DNA of 64,000 nt from SZUA-309 sp965230005 (GCA_965230005.1 OZ245934.1:4712001-4776000); one strand, 5' to 3'; positions 8,562 to 17,495 are shown, counted from the stretch's first letter. The notes: generated by a model from the letters alone, not told the origin. A program made the numbers and translations.

Positions 8562-10775
8562 ATGATTGAACACACTTACAGGGCAGCCGCACTCTTACTG
8601 GTTGCCGCAATGACCTACACCCAGGCCGCGCCTGCCAGCGCAGAAGCCGCTGCCACCGGCGGCGCCGTGATCGAAGAAGAGGTCTTCGTCCTCGGCAAAC
8701 GCCGCGCCTACCAGGGCAACTTCGAACCGCTCGAGAACCCTTCAGCGGTGCAGGTGATCGACAACACCCTGCTTGAGGAAGTGGGCGTACTGGATCTCAA
8801 CGAAGCCCTTGATCTGTCCGCGTCGGTTGCGCGACAGAACAACTTCGGCGGCCTCTGGAACAGCTTCTCGATCCGCGGTTTCCAGGGCGATATCAACGTC
8901 CCAAGCGGTTTTCTGGTCAACGGCTTCAACGCCGGCCGGGGTTTCGGGGGCCCGCGGGATATCGTGGGTATTGAATCGGTAGAGGTTCTGAAGGGCCCGC
9001 GCTCAGCGCTCTTTGGACGCGGAGAACCAGGCGGCACCATTAATCTCGTTACCAAACGTCCGCAGTTCGAAAAAGGCGGCTACGTCCGCGGCGTCATCGG
9101 CAGTTGGGATCAGTACCGGCTGGAAGGTGACGTTCAAACGACCTTCGGCTCGGACGACAACGTGGGGTTCCGCTTCGTTGGTTTCTATGAAGACGCCGAG
9201 AGCTTCCGGAGAACCGTGGAAACGGAGCGCCTCGGTCTCTATCCGTCGATTACCTGGGATGTCTCAGACAGGACGAGCCTGACCTACGAACTGGAGTACA
9301 CGACGCAGGAAATCCCCATGGACCGGGGTGTGGCCTTCACGGAGGAGTTCGGCTTTACACCGCGTCGGACGTTCGTCGGAGAGCCTGGCGATGGTCCCAT
9401 CGAAACGGAGGTCATCGGCCATCAGTTTGAAATCCAGCACAATTTCTCAGAGAGCTGGAGCCTGCTCGGCGGCATTGGCTACCGGGAAACGAGTCTGGAA
9501 GGCGACGCCTCCGAGACGAACTTCGGAGGACGCCAGACCCTGGTTGCGGATGGGCAGACGTTGTCGCGCTTCTTCCGCTCCCGGGATTTTGAGTCGGAAT
9601 ATTCCGTGTTTCGCGCTGAGCTCGCCGGTGACTTCAACACTGGCTCCCTTCGTCACCGACTGCTGGTCGGAGCCGACTACGACAAGTTCACGCCCGACAC
9701 CTTCATCCTCCGTTTCCGGCCTCCGGGCGGCGTGAACGCGGACACGGATCTGGACACACTCGACCCGGCAACCTACCTGTTCCTCGATGTCTTCGATCCC
9801 GTTTACGGGCAGTGGCCACAGCCTGAGCCCGGTCCGAACACGGACAGGGAGGAGGAGTTTGAGGGCTTCGGCATCTACTTCCAGGACCAGATCGACATCA
9901 CCGAGCGTTTTCAGCTTCGCCTGGGTGGCCGCTATGACGATGTCGAACAGTCCGTGACGAACCTGCGGGCGGATCCCATAACGACCAACTCCCGCTCTGA
10001 CTCCCGATTCTCGCCGCAGCTTGGGGCGGTGTACTTCATCAACGATGGCTTCAGCCTCTATGCGTCCTATGGGGAAGGCTTCCGACAGCAGACCAATGTC
10101 GATTTCCAGGGCAATCTGCTGGATCCGAACGTCACCGAGTCCGGGGAAATCGGGTTCAAGCTCGATGTGCAGGACTTCGCCAACGGGGCCAGCGGTCTCC
10201 TGACCGTTGCGCTGTTCCAGGTTGATCAGAGCAACATCACGGTGAACGAAACGCGGCCCTTCGCGGTCGAGAGCCCGGGGTGCGGCGGCTTCTGCTCCAG
10301 AGCGGCTGGCGAAGCCCGAAGTCGCGGCATCGAGGTTGATGCAAGCGTTTCCTGGGATATGGGCCTCAGCCTCTGGTTCTCCTATGCCTACACGGATGCA
10401 GAGTTCACCAGTGACTCTGCGGATCCGGACTTCGGATTCAGCATCGAGAAGGGGGATCCGCTCATTAACGCACCGGAGCATCAGTTGAATATCCAGGTGA
10501 ACCAGAGCTTCACGCTGGCGGGGATGCCGACGCAGGTGGGGGGTGGTATTCAATACACCGACGAGCGCCTGGGCTGGACGGGGGCCGATTTCTTCCTGCC
10601 GAGCTACACCACCGTGCGGCTCTCCGGTCAGATCGACCCGATCGAGAATCTGACACTCCGGCTGGACGTGGACAATCTTCTCGATGAGACTTTCTACACG
10701 AACTCCTTCGCGGACGTGTGGGTGCAGCCCGGGACGCCGCAGCGTTTCCGGCTGTCCGCGGTCTATTCCTTCTGA
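8562..10775 (+). CDS. TonB-dependent siderophore/metal receptor
   Basis: A GTG at 8532 is in frame, but ATG 8562 gives a standard signal peptide (MIEHTYRAAALLLVAAMTY, cleavage near ASA), giving about 737 residues. The plug shows SIRGFQ, the VEVLKGPRSALFGRGEPGG motif characteristic of siderophore-type receptors (FhuA/FoxA-like), and INLVTKRP. The barrel closes with an aromatic final strand (LSAVYSF). It lies between the small Cys/His gene and a DUF1624-like membrane protein gene, all on the plus strand with small gaps (78 and 29 bases), so the three are probably one operon. If the Zur-like site upstream is real, zinc or a zincophore would be the likely cargo; otherwise iron. Confidence 0.92.
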   Translation: MIEHTYRAAALLLVAAMTYTQAAPASAEAAATGGAVIEEEVFVLGKRRAYQGNFEPLENPSAVQVIDNTLLEEVGVLDLNEALDLSASVARQNNFGGLWNSFSIRGFQGDINVPSGFLVNGFNAGRGFGGPRDIVGIESVEVLKGPRSALFGRGEPGGTINLVTKRPQFEKGGYVRGVIGSWDQYRLEGDVQTTFGSDDNVGFRFVGFYEDAESFRRTVETERLGLYPSITWDVSDRTSLTYELEYTTQEIPMDRGVAFTEEFGFTPRRTFVGEPGDGPIETEVIGHQFEIQHNFSESWSLLGGIGYRETSLEGDASETNFGGRQTLVADGQTLSRFFRSRDFESEYSVFRAELAGDFNTGSLRHRLLVGADYDKFTPDTFILRFRPPGGVNADTDLDTLDPATYLFLDVFDPVYGQWPQPEPGPNTDREEEFEGFGIYFQDQIDITERFQLRLGGRYDDVEQSVTNLRADPITTNSRSDSRFSPQLGAVYFINDGFSLYASYGEGFRQQTNVDFQGNLLDPNVTESGEIGFKLDVQDFANGASGLLTVALFQVDQSNITVNETRPFAVESPGCGGFCSRAAGEARSRGIEVDASVSWDMGLSLWFSYAYTDAEFTSDSADPDFGFSIEKGDPLINAPEHQLNIQVNQSFTLAGMPTQVGGGIQYTDERLGWTGADFFLPSYTTVRLSGQIDPIENLTLRLDVDNLLDETFYTNSFADVWVQPGTPQRFRLSAVYSF

Positions 10776-10804
10776 GGGCAGGTTAAGACAGTGAGCAGGT
10801 AGCG

Positions 10805-11989
10805 ATGTCTGCCGTGGTACAGACGCAACCGGTTCCGGTTGCGTCACCGGCCGCGCGCATCGCCGCCATCGACGTCATGCGCGGCGTGGCCATCATCCTG
10901 ATGATGCTGGACCACGTTCGCGAGCGGTTCTACATGCACGTCAGGACCGGAGATCCGATCGCGGACGCCATCGAGCCGGATCTCTTCTTCACCCGCTACC
11001 TGACGCACTTCTGTGCGCCGGTGTTCATCTTTCTCGCCGGGATCTCGGCCTGGCTTTATGCCCATCCCGGTCCGGGAGAGACCCGGTCACCGGCCGCCTT
11101 TCTCTTCAAGCGCGGGCTGGTGGTCATCCTCATCGAGCTGATCTTCTACTATCTCCTCTGGATCGACAGCTACCCCGGCTACCTGTTTCTGCAGGTGCTC
11201 TGGGCCATCGGGCTGTGCATGATCGGCCTGTCCCTCGTTTGCCGCCTGAACCACTGGCTGCTCGGCGGCCTGGGCTTCCTGATCGTCTTCGGGCACAACA
11301 CGCTGGCATCGATCAGCGTGCAACCCGGTGAGTTCGGCTATGTGCTCTGGACGATCCTCTACGCGCCGGGGGAGCTCGGTCAGATCGGTCCCCTGACGGT
11401 CAGCCTTTCCTACCCCGTTCTGCCCTGGTTCGGTGTGATTCTGCTGGGCTTCTTCATGGGGCCGCTCTATGCGCAAACGGTGGCATCGGCACGGCGACAA
11501 CGCGCGCTCCTGCTGCTGGGTGCTGCCTGTCTTGCACTGCTGCTTCTGTTCCGAGGTCTGAACCTTTACGGAGAGGCAGCGCCCTGGGCCGTTCAGGAGA
11601 CGGTGCTGCGAACGATCATGTCCTTTCTGAACTTCACGAAGTATCCGCCGTCCCTCGACTTCCTGCTCGTTACCCTCGGGATCGGACTGCTGCTGCTCGG
11701 CCGGCTCGAATCCGTGCACAAACCGAATCGGCTGCTCGGTGCCGTGCAGGCCTACGGATCCGTGCCGATGTTCATGTACGTCCTGCACCTCTACGTGCTG
11801 CTGGCGGCCTACTGGGTGCTCTATCCGCTCTTCGGCGCAACGCACGGGGAGCGCTTCGGCTTCAGCAGTGTGGGCTGGATCTGGGTGGGTGCCGTGGTGC
11901 TGGTTCTGGGGCTCTATCCCGTTGCTCGCCTCTTCGCGGACTACAAACACCGGGAGAGGCGCAGCAAACCCTGGCTCAGCTACTTCTAG
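10805..11989 (+). CDS. DUF1624-like multi-pass membrane protein (heparan-alpha-glucosaminide acetyltransferase-like)
   Basis: A 394-residue inner membrane protein with around ten hydrophobic segments. The start RIAAIDVMRGVAIILMMLDHVRERF is the hallmark of the DUF1624/HGSNAT-like acyltransferase family: the Asp-x-x-Arg-Gly at the first membrane segment and the Asp-His after it. Family members are thought to move acyl groups across the membrane, but substrates are mostly unknown. It starts 29 bases after the TonB receptor, and the pairing suggests a role with the imported ligand, such as modification of a cell-surface glycan or of a metallophore; this is inference. Confidence 0.8.
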   Translation: MSAVVQTQPVPVASPAARIAAIDVMRGVAIILMMLDHVRERFYMHVRTGDPIADAIEPDLFFTRYLTHFCAPVFIFLAGISAWLYAHPGPGETRSPAAFLFKRGLVVILIELIFYYLLWIDSYPGYLFLQVLWAIGLCMIGLSLVCRLNHWLLGGLGFLIVFGHNTLASISVQPGEFGYVLWTILYAPGELGQIGPLTVSLSYPVLPWFGVILLGFFMGPLYAQTVASARRQRALLLLGAACLALLLLFRGLNLYGEAAPWAVQETVLRTIMSFLNFTKYPPSLDFLLVTLGIGLLLLGRLESVHKPNRLLGAVQAYGSVPMFMYVLHLYVLLAAYWVLYPLFGATHGERFGFSSVGWIWVGAVVLVLGLYPVARLFADYKHRERRSKPWLSYF

Positions 11990-12000
11990 TCGAGCAACGC

Positions 12001-12564
12001 TCAGGTGCTGTCGTTTTCGCCGTCCCAGCACCGACGCAGGATCGGCTCGTAGCGGCCGAGATCCGCCGCCTGCCCCGGCACCTTGGCTGCTTCATCCCAG
12101 GTACGCAGCTCGAGAATGCGCGAGAACAGCGGATGGCGCTCGAATTCGCGGGCTTCGGCTTCGGTCATGGGTCCTCCCTGATAGCGCAGGGTGGCTTTGC
12201 TCGCCTCCGAGAGACGCTGGTGATAGTCCGGTTGTTTGAAGGTGAGGTAGCGTTTCGCGGCGACGTGGCCTTCCACCAACTGCGCCACGCGCTCGCCGAA
12301 GCCGAGGGCCCGCAGGTACTCGGCGCCCAGCGATTCATGACCGGCCGTGCCCCAGGTGCCCATCCGCTTCGCTTCGCTCGCACAAAGGTGGCCCACGTCG
12401 TGCAGAAAGGCGGCGGCGACCACGTCATCGCCAAGGCCTTCCCCTAAGGCACAGTCGGCGGTTTGTGCTGCATGCTCCAGCTGGCTGACCGCCTCGCCGA
12501 TATAGTCCCGGTGACCGGCACTTTCGTAGAGCGCAAGCACCTGGCCGACGGGATCGTCAGTCAC
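12001..12564 (-). CDS. HD-domain mixed-valence diiron oxygenase, PhnZ/TmpB-like
   Basis: A 187-residue HD-domain protein. Potential iron ligands are His31, His55-Asp56, His76, His100 and Asp157, with Lys104. These match, at a nearly constant offset of 3-4 residues, the ligands I recall for PhnZ (His34, His58, Asp59, His80, His104, Asp161, Lys108). The substrate-gating Tyr and Glu of PhnZ (24 and 27) are matched by Tyr21 and Glu24 in YIGEAVSQLEH. PhnZ cleaves the C-P bond of 1-hydroxy-2-aminoethylphosphonate to glycine and phosphate; TmpB acts similarly on the trimethylated compound. It overlaps the upstream TPR gene by 4 bases. A PhnY-like partner is encoded at 7286-8059. Confidence 0.8.
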   Translation of the reverse strand: MTDDPVGQVLALYESAGHRDYIGEAVSQLEHAAQTADCALGEGLGDDVVAAAFLHDVGHLCASEAKRMGTWGTAGHESLGAEYLRALGFGERVAQLVEGHVAAKRYLTFKQPDYHQRLSEASKATLRYQGGPMTEAEAREFERHPLFSRILELRTWDEAAKVPGQAADLGRYEPILRRCWDGENDST

Positions 12565-14135
12565 GGCGAGTTCCGCACTCCGGCCAGATACACCGCCGCT
12601 TCTCTGAGCTCCGGGAAGTCCCGGTCCTGCCAGACCTCGGCAAGCTGTCCGTAGAGCTCGCGAGCCGCCTCCCGGTCACCCATGGCCACGTGGGCACGGG
12701 CCAGGCCGAGCAGCGACAGCGGCCGATTGGGCATGCGGGTCAGGAGAATGCTGAACTGCTCTGCCGCCGCTTCTGGCTGCTCTGCCGCAAGCAGCGCCTC
12801 GCCGTAAAACTCGTGGGCGGGTTTGAGCGGATTGGCAGCGCCCCGGGGCAACGGCATCTGCTCGGCAATCGCCGCCGATTCCTGCAGGAGCGCCAGGCCT
12901 TCCTCAACCTCGCCGAGGCCGATCAGTCGCGCACCGGCAACCTGCCTGTGCATGATCCTGAGCGGCATGGTCTGGCGGTTGTAGAAGGATTCCTTGGCGG
13001 CCGCCGCGTCGGCAAGTCTGGCAAGGGCGTCTGCGGCCTGCTCTGCCAACGCATAGTTCTCGAGCGCGACGGCGCTCAAGCCGGTGGCCAGCAGCTCGGG
13101 GGCACTCGATGCTTCGGTGACAGGTTCGGTGTGCCATTGGCGAGTCTCGATGATGTATCTCGCCTTCACCCGGGGCAGCGCTTCGATGACTCGCGCCTGG
13201 GTGCTGTTCTTCTCTGCGATCGGCTCCATGCGTCCGATCCACATCAGCGCGCGCTCGTAGTCACCGAGCTGCAGATCCCCGTACTGGCCCCAGTCCAGCG
13301 CGTGGGTCATGTCGCCGGCGCTGTCTCCCGGCTCCCAGAGGTCGACGGCCGCTTGATAAGCCGACTGGTTCGATGTGGAGACCTCTGCCCACATGCCGAG
13401 CTGGATGAAAATGTGGGTGGGCATGTGGCGCGCGTGAGACACGGCCGGGGCGATGCTGGCGAAGCGGCGTGCGGCTGGCAGGGCCAGCGGAGCATGAATG
13501 GGATCGTCGAAGGCGTGGATCGCGTAGTGGGCAGCACCCGGATGGTCAGGTCGGCGCTCGAAGAGCTGCAGGGCGATGGAACCGGCGAGAATCCGCTCGC
13601 GCTCGCCGGCTTTACCGACCGCACCGCCGGAGCTGATCAGCGATAGCGCATAAAACGCGGCAATCTCGTCATCGTCCGGATACGCCTCGTGCAGATCCCG
13701 CATGACTTCCATGTAGGCCGTGCGTCGGGCTTTGAGATCCCCGTCGCCGAAGAAGAGCGCTTCTACTGCCATGAGGAATCCCTCCTCGCGGCCTGTCGGC
13801 GCTTTGGCCAGGCGGGCTTCGAGGCTGGGTCCGAGGCGCTCGAGCACTGCCTGCGGTGTCTGCCGATCCATCTCCGGCAGCAGCGGATGGTTGTAGCAGA
13901 GCGATTCGCCCCAGTAGGCGAGGGCGAAATCCGGGTCGGCGGCCTGCGCCGCCTGAAATTCCTCGATGGCCTGTTTCCAGCCGAAGCTGTGCAGAATGGT
14001 TGCGCCACGCTCGAAGTGCGCCTGGGCTTCTGCGGATTGGGTGGACGTTGGAAAATCGATGGTTCCGACGTCGCTGGCGGTGTAAGCGGCCTGGCCCCAG
14101 AGTATGAGCGCGGCAGCGGTGATCCACTGTTTCAT
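12561..14135 (-). CDS. Secreted tetratricopeptide-repeat protein
   Basis: The ATG at 14135 is chosen over an upstream in-frame start because AGGAGGGG lies about 8 bases before it and it starts a signal peptide (MKQWITAAALILWGQAAY). The roughly 524-residue protein has TPR-like helices near the N-terminus (AEAQAHFERGATILHSFGW, then a repeat with DPDFALAYWGESL) and again near the C-terminus (PLSLLGLARAHVAMGDREAA). It resembles large periplasmic TPR proteins of unknown function that are widespread in environmental proteobacteria. Its stop overlaps the PhnZ-like gene start (ATGA), so the two are translationally coupled. Confidence 0.8.
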   Translation of the reverse strand: MKQWITAAALILWGQAAYTASDVGTIDFPTSTQSAEAQAHFERGATILHSFGWKQAIEEFQAAQAADPDFALAYWGESLCYNHPLLPEMDRQTPQAVLERLGPSLEARLAKAPTGREEGFLMAVEALFFGDGDLKARRTAYMEVMRDLHEAYPDDDEIAAFYALSLISSGGAVGKAGERERILAGSIALQLFERRPDHPGAAHYAIHAFDDPIHAPLALPAARRFASIAPAVSHARHMPTHIFIQLGMWAEVSTSNQSAYQAAVDLWEPGDSAGDMTHALDWGQYGDLQLGDYERALMWIGRMEPIAEKNSTQARVIEALPRVKARYIIETRQWHTEPVTEASSAPELLATGLSAVALENYALAEQAADALARLADAAAAKESFYNRQTMPLRIMHRQVAGARLIGLGEVEEGLALLQESAAIAEQMPLPRGAANPLKPAHEFYGEALLAAEQPEAAAEQFSILLTRMPNRPLSLLGLARAHVAMGDREAARELYGQLAEVWQDRDFPELREAAVYLAGVRNSP

Positions 14136-14281
14136 GGTCCTTTCCCCTCCTGGTCCGGGTGAGAGTTTACCGGAAAGGGCTCGCTGCATTCGCAGCATTG
14201 ACAGACCTCCCGAACCCCTCCAAGAATGGGTTTCTGGGCACCGCGTCCGCTGGCGCGGTCGGGCACGATAAAGGGGACATC

Positions 14282-15739
14282 ATGCGACTGACTGAGACAG
14301 ACGCGGCTTTCATCTACGGGGAGTCGGTGTCGAGCCCGATGCACATTTCATCGGTGTACACGCTCGATGGCGAGCTGGACTTTCAGCGTCTGCTGACCCG
14401 CTTTGAAAAGCGCATTCACCAGGTGCCGGCCTATCGGCGCAAGCTCCAGCAGATTCCGCTGAGTCTTGCCCATCCGGTCTGGGTGGACGATCCGGATTTC
14501 GATCTCACCAATCACGTCATCCACCACGAGTTGCCTCAGGGCACGAGCTACGAGGACGCGCTGGATGTGGCGGTCGAGTTGAACGAGGCGCTCCTGCCGC
14601 GGGACCGGCCCCTCTGGCGCATGGTCATGATCTCCGGGGTTCCCGGGAAAACGCTGCTGCTGCAGCAGACCCACCACGCCATGATCGACGGGGCGTCGGG
14701 CATAGAGCTCACCCTCGTGCTCTACGATCTCGATCCTGATGCTGGCGAGCCGGTGGCTCCCAACGAACCCTGGCAGCCCTCGCAGCCGCCGGCTCCCGGC
14801 GAACTGATCGCCGAGGCCGTGCAGGACAACATGAAGGCCTTTCGCGAAAAGAGCGTGCTGAATCTGGCGAACCAGGCGGTTTCCAACACGCAGCAGCTGC
14901 GCCGCGCGGCCGAGGTCGTGACCCGCTTCGTCGCGCAGCCGGCGGTCACGGCACCGTTCAATGCCGGGATCGTTGGGCCCACGCGCAAGGTCCGGTGGAT
15001 CAAGAAACCCTTCAGCGACATCCGGGAAATCCGGCGCCAGCTCGGCGGCACCATCAACGATGTGGTGCTCACGGTCGTCTCCGAAGCCGTGGCCCGCTAT
15101 CTGGCCGGGAAAGACGAAGCTGCGAAGAGCGGCGATTATCTGCGGATCATGTGCCCGGTGAACGTGCGCACGGAAGACAAGAAAGGCGCCCTCGGCAATG
15201 AAGTTTCGGCCATCTTCCCGCGTCTGCCGGCAGAAACCCTCGATCCGGAGCAGCGTCTGCATGCGGTGATCGGTGAGACCGAGCGGATCAAGCGTGAGCA
15301 GGAAGCGCAGTCGGTGACCGTCATGCAGGAGTCCCTCCCGTACGTGCCGCCGGTCGCCATGCTCGGCACGCAGCTCGTCGGCACGCCAATGGACCCCACG
15401 GCCGCCGTTGCGCGTATGAGTTTACCGGCGATGCCAGCCATCGGCGGCAACCGGCCCCCCAACGTCGGCATCAATTTCGTCTGCACGAACGTGCCCGGTG
15501 TGCAGGTGCCGCAATACATGTGTGGCCTCGAGGTGACCGATACCGTTGGTCTCCTTGTGCTCACCGGCAACATCGGTTTCAGCGTCACGATCCTGAGCTA
15601 CAACCGGCAGCTCTTCTTTTCCTTCATCTCGGAGCGGCGCCTGCTGCCTGATCTGGAGGTGATCGCGGCGGCGGCGGACGACGTATTCAACGAATTACTC
15701 GAGGCGGCCGGCAAAGCGGCTGGCGCGAGAGCAGGTTAG
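14282..15739 (+). CDS. Wax ester synthase/diacylglycerol acyltransferase (WS/DGAT) family protein
   Basis: About 485 residues from ATG 14282, which begins the canonical N-terminus MRLTETDAAFIY and has GGGG upstream. The condensing-domain active site HHAMIDG is at residues 131-137 (HHxxxDG). The C-terminal WES domain contains the conserved region NVGINFVCTNVPG. The enzyme transfers acyl groups from acyl-CoA to fatty alcohols or diacylglycerol for storage lipid. It fits an organism that uses hydrophobic carbon. The GNAT gene follows after 12 bases, so the two are probably co-transcribed. Confidence 0.93.
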   Translation: MRLTETDAAFIYGESVSSPMHISSVYTLDGELDFQRLLTRFEKRIHQVPAYRRKLQQIPLSLAHPVWVDDPDFDLTNHVIHHELPQGTSYEDALDVAVELNEALLPRDRPLWRMVMISGVPGKTLLLQQTHHAMIDGASGIELTLVLYDLDPDAGEPVAPNEPWQPSQPPAPGELIAEAVQDNMKAFREKSVLNLANQAVSNTQQLRRAAEVVTRFVAQPAVTAPFNAGIVGPTRKVRWIKKPFSDIREIRRQLGGTINDVVLTVVSEAVARYLAGKDEAAKSGDYLRIMCPVNVRTEDKKGALGNEVSAIFPRLPAETLDPEQRLHAVIGETERIKREQEAQSVTVMQESLPYVPPVAMLGTQLVGTPMDPTAAVARMSLPAMPAIGGNRPPNVGINFVCTNVPGVQVPQYMCGLEVTDTVGLLVLTGNIGFSVTILSYNRQLFFSFISERRLLPDLEVIAAAADDVFNELLEAAGKAAGARAG

Positions 15740-15751
15740 GAGAACGAAGCA

Positions 15752-16321
15752 GTGCTTGATTACCAGAAGACGATTTCCCTCGGCGACAGCGAGATAGAGA
15801 TTCACGCCATGACCCGGGATGACCGCGACGCCGTGCTGGCCTTCGCGCAGAAGCTTCCGGACGACGACCTGCTGTTCCTGCGCGTCGACATCACTCAGCC
15901 TGAGGTTGTGGATCAGTGGATCGACCAGATCGAGGAAGGCCACTCCGTGTCGCTCGTCGCCTACGACGCAGAGGGCCTCATCGGCTACGCCACCGTGCAT
16001 CGGACGGAAGCGCGCTGGACCCGGAACCTGGGCGAGCTCAGGGTGAACGTCAGCGCCGACTATCGCGGCAAGGGTCTCGGCCGACACCTCACCTCAGAGA
16101 TTTTCGATGTGGCCCGGGGCCTTGGCCTGCGGAAACTTATGGCGAGCATGATCTCCGATCAGAAGGGTGCCCAGGCGGCCTTCCGGCGTCTCGGTTTCGT
16201 TACCGAAGCCATGTTTTCGGATCATGTGGACGACATGAACGGCACGCCGCGGGATCTCGTCGTGATGACGCATGACATCACCGGCCACTCGGACGTGCTG
16301 GAGCAGGCGGCCAAGCTCTGA
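15752..16321 (+). CDS. GNAT-family N-acetyltransferase
   Basis: A 189-residue protein that starts with GTG, preceded by AGGAG at a suitable distance. The acetyl-CoA binding motif A is seen as ADYRGKGLGRHLT (R/Q-x-x-G-x-G/A type), with motif B and the typical segment GAQAAFRRLGF behind it. Acceptor unknown. It lies 12 bases after the WS/DGAT gene and 2 bases before the porin-like gene, forming a three-gene unit. Confidence 0.88.
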   Translation: MLDYQKTISLGDSEIEIHAMTRDDRDAVLAFAQKLPDDDLLFLRVDITQPEVVDQWIDQIEEGHSVSLVAYDAEGLIGYATVHRTEARWTRNLGELRVNVSADYRGKGLGRHLTSEIFDVARGLGLRKLMASMISDQKGAQAAFRRLGFVTEAMFSDHVDDMNGTPRDLVVMTHDITGHSDVLEQAAKL

Positions 16322-16323
16322 GC

Positions 16324-17130
16324 ATGAAGCGGATTGGACGTGGATTCAGCGGGAAACGCATCTTCCTGACTTCCGTCTTTGTGGTAGTGCTTGCAGCGGC
16401 GACCGGCGTGTCGGCGGAAGAAACCCTCGAAGGGGATGCCGCCCAGGCGAACAATCCCCTGGCGGACATCCGTGCCTTCAACCTGCAGAACTACTACATC
16501 CCGGAACTGTCCGGCCCGGGAGACGAAACGGCCAACAGTTTCATCCTCCGCTATGCGCAGCCCTTCGGAAACTGGCTCATGCGCGCTTCGCTGCCTTTCA
16601 ACCGTGTGCCCACCGGGCCTGGCGAGACGGCATCGGGCCTGGGCGACCTGGACGTGTTTTTCGCGTACCTCTTCGACACGGGTAACCCGGGACGCAGCTT
16701 CGGCATCGGGCCGCAGTTCGTGTTGCCGACGGCCAGCCGGGACGCCACGGGTAGCGGCCAATGGCAGGCCGGGGCGGCGGCTGTTTACTTCGACGCGACG
16801 TCGCAGCTGTTTCAGTGGGGCGGTCTCGTCACCTATCGCACGGACATTGCCGGCGACGACGATCGTGACGATACGAGTGTGCTCGCAGCGCAGCCCTTCT
16901 ACTTTCTGCAGCTCGGCGGTGGCAACTATCTCCGGGGTGCGCCGATCTGGGTCTTCGACCTCGAGAACGATACCTACCACGTGCCCATCGGACTCGGGTT
17001 TGGCCGGGTGATTCCTTCCAGAAAAATCATCTTCAACGTCTTCGTCGAGCCGCAGTTCACGATCCTCGACAAGGGGCCGGGCCAGCCCGAGTTTCAGCTC
17101 TTCATGGGCTTCAATATGCAGTTCAAGTAG
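16324..17130 (+). CDS. Outer membrane beta-barrel protein, phenol-degradation MetA-like family
   Basis: A 268-residue protein with an N-terminal signal peptide (about residues 12-31, ending in GVSA) and a body of alternating beta-strands with many Tyr, Phe and Trp, including the segments SGLGDLDVFFAYLF and GIGPQFVLPTAS that characterise the family of putative transporters named after MetA of phenol degradation. It ends in a beta-strand (FQLFMGFNMQFK). Expected to sit in the outer membrane; what it transports is unknown. Last gene of the WS/DGAT-GNAT unit. Confidence 0.75.
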   Translation: MKRIGRGFSGKRIFLTSVFVVVLAAATGVSAEETLEGDAAQANNPLADIRAFNLQNYYIPELSGPGDETANSFILRYAQPFGNWLMRASLPFNRVPTGPGETASGLGDLDVFFAYLFDTGNPGRSFGIGPQFVLPTASRDATGSGQWQAGAAAVYFDATSQLFQWGGLVTYRTDIAGDDDRDDTSVLAAQPFYFLQLGGGNYLRGAPIWVFDLENDTYHVPIGLGFGRVIPSRKIIFNVFVEPQFTILDKGPGQPEFQLFMGFNMQFK

Positions 17131-17168
17131 CCGTCTACCTGGCTGCTTCCTTGTTTCATTGAGGCGTG

Positions 17169-17405
17169 CTACGCGACCGCGTGGAGCACGATCTCGACGA
17201 ACCATGCGAGTGTAGTCACTGCGACCGCAGTGGCCATGACCAGGAATGGTGCGAGCAGGATTTTCAGCCACCAGGGACGTTTTCGATGCCTTGAGAAGGC
17301 AAAGATCTCGTCCCCCGGGGCCCGGGTGTGTTTATCGGGGCGATCCTCGGGCGCTTTCGGCGTGATCCTGGGATGGTAATCGGCTGGTGGGCGAGCCCAG
17401 GTGAT
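17169..17405 (-). other. Possible small membrane-protein reading frame without a normal start codon
   Basis: In the 364-base gap between the porin-like and acylase genes, a minus-strand frame ending in TAG at 17169-17171 encodes a charged, Pro-rich tail (DYHPRITPKAPEDRPDKH) followed by a convincing single membrane segment (LKILLAPFLVMATAVAV, continuing to WFVEIVLHAVA). The frame is open from about 17490, but I find no ATG, GTG or TTG before the membrane segment; the given start is an ATC. It could be a non-canonically started gene, a decayed gene, or the result of a base error. Nothing else was recognised in this gap. Confidence 0.3.
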
Positions 17406-17495
17406 CTGTGCTAGGCCCGCAGCCGCTGTGGAGCGGCTTCCTCTCGCTTGTTGCTGCGCCTATTCTGACCGCTGCTGAAACCAGCCTGGTCACAT

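Noticed and set aside
9447..10847. A 466-codon open frame opposite the second TonB receptor
   Set aside because: Antisense to a clear TonB receptor; no domain, no start signal and typical shadow composition.
12001..12564. Generic HD-domain nucleotide phosphohydrolase
   Set aside because: The spacing of six metal ligands plus Lys104, Tyr21 and Glu24 fits the PhnZ/TmpB oxygenases specifically.
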